DNA from: Alphaproteobacteria bacterium
Lineage (GTDB): Bacteria > Pseudomonadota > Alphaproteobacteria > Rhizobiales > Hyphomicrobiaceae
Length of the DNA: 6,289 nucleotides
NCBI GenBank assembly: GCA_022600335.1
Contig: JAHZKN010000254.1
Location: 1 to 6,289 of the forward strand
Direction: 5' to 3'
The notes under the pieces are model-generated. The model searched no databases, had not been told where the DNA came from, and saw only the letters and a program-made list of their open reading frames with translations. Made by a program: the position numbers and the translations under genes. Below, one piece after another: positions 5,624 through 6,289 of the stretch (its first letter is position 1; the number at the start of each line of letters is the position of its first letter).

Positions 5624-6289
5624 TTAATGGCGCGCCCAAACTTCGACGACGGCGGTGCCTTTGCCCTTGCCAAAGAACAACCGAGAACGATATTTGGCGA
5701 CAATCTTGCGAATTGCTGTCTTGCCCTGGGCCAAGGCAAGAGGGCCAACAGTTTGCCCAGGGTCGACCCGCTTAGTCAGCTTGAAGACATCTTTGCGGCC
5801 ATTGGCATAAACAACGCGCAATTCGCGCAAGGTTATTGACCGGTCGCGGACGTTGAGGCGCAACTCGCTGAAGCCGCCCTTATTGCGCCCAACAGAAATT
5901 GTGTCCGTATCATAGCCTATAGATCCGGCCGTTTCCGCGCCGAGTAGCACCCAGCCGTCATTGTACTTGCGCCCATCCCCAGCTGGGTCGAGCCAGTTCT
6001 TGGCGTACTGCCCCGTGACTTCAATGCGTGCCTTTGTGTTGCGGCCAGGTTTCGAGCGATAGAGCAGGACGATTTTATCGATAAAGCGTGCGTCACGTAC
6101 TTCGAACCACTCTGATGTTTTTCCCTTTTTGATCGTGGTGGAAAACGGCACAAACTGTTTTGTGCCGTCGTCATAATCAATGCGCACATCACGCACAAAG
6201 ACATCGTTGTCAAAGACTCTTAAACGCAGGTGACTGAAGCGACCAACTTCACGGCCGATTTTGATTTCATCACGATCAACGTTGAGACC
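5624..6289 (-). CDS. C-terminal part of a second DUF2541-like repeat protein, paralog of the downstream gene (5' end outside window)
   Basis: The minus-strand frame is open from the TAA at 5624-5626 to the window edge, giving 221 residues. The in-frame GTG at 6194-6196 lies inside a repeat and is not the start. Two repeats are seen: residues 1-93 (incomplete at its start, from GLNVDRDEIKIGREVGRF) and 113-218 (from WVLLGAETAG to VVEVWARH). They are joined by a GQYAKNWL linker. The linker and last repeat match the GEYADDWL linker and R4 of the neighbour (WVLLGARKAG to TVEVWGQR), so the genes arose by duplication. The full protein probably has more repeats and a signal peptide, but this is inferred from the paralog. 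It is again Lys/Arg-rich with no catalytic motif. The function is unknown. The 262-base gap makes co-transcription possible but not certain. Confidence 0.82.
   Translation of the reverse strand, partial: GLNVDRDEIKIGREVGRFSHLRLRVFDNDVFVRDVRIDYDDGTKQFVPFSTTIKKGKTSEWFEVRDARFIDKIVLLYRSKPGRNTKARIEVTGQYAKNWLDPAGDGRKYNDGWVLLGAETAGSIGYDTDTISVGRNKGGFSELRLNVRDRSITLRELRVVYANGRKDVFKLTKRVDPGQTVGPLALAQGKTAIRKIVAKYRSRLFFGKGKGTAVVEVWARH

Overview
The window looks like chromosomal housekeeping DNA from an alphaproteobacterium, most likely of the Hyphomicrobiales (Rhizobiales) type. This rests on the form of the orotate phosphoribosyltransferase (YFNMKPT, GGLEMGAVP, RKQAKEHG and EDVTTTGSS blocks) and on an HU-family protein with a Lys/Ala-rich N-terminal tail followed by an IRIGGLGILQVRKR core. 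Both are assigned from memory of these families, not from a search. I see no transposase, integrase, phage gene, CRISPR array, rRNA or tRNA.

Layout. Positions 1-186 (+) hold the last 61 codons of a gene whose end resembles DUF1835/DUF3658-type proteins. It converges on pyrE (209-784, -), with a 22-base gap. A 271-base divergent spacer with short repeats and dyads follows. Next comes a HAD-superfamily phosphatase-like gene (1056-2060, +) with an unusual 50-residue basic tail, then an HU-family DNA-binding protein (2204-2557, +) closed by a strong intrinsic terminator (2653-2686). A lipid/diacylglycerol-kinase-family gene (2823-3695, +) follows a leader that can fold into three consecutive hairpins with a possible pseudoknot. 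A terminator-like hairpin (3743-3774) separates it from the convergent genes on the minus strand.

The last 2.5 kb (3811-6289, -) is the least ordinary part. It carries two paralogous genes built from repeated ~105-residue domains. The downstream one is complete: 516 aa, a Sec signal peptide and four repeats. The upstream one is cut by the window edge, and its last 221 residues (two repeats) are visible. The repeats remind me of the small DUF2541 (YaaI-like) family, but here they are concatenated, strongly Arg/Lys-rich and exported. I cannot assign a function.

How the genes relate. PyrE makes OMP in pyrimidine synthesis. The HAD and HU genes point the same way, are 143 bases apart and both encode basic N-terminal tails, so a link at the nucleoid is conceivable but unproven. 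The lipid-kinase-like gene has its own leader, and the repeat-protein pair forms a separate unit. Nothing in the window is a clearly recognisable multi-gene defence or biosynthetic system. The best candidates for something undescribed are the repeat-protein pair, the structured leader at 2708-2799 and the tailed HAD phosphatase.
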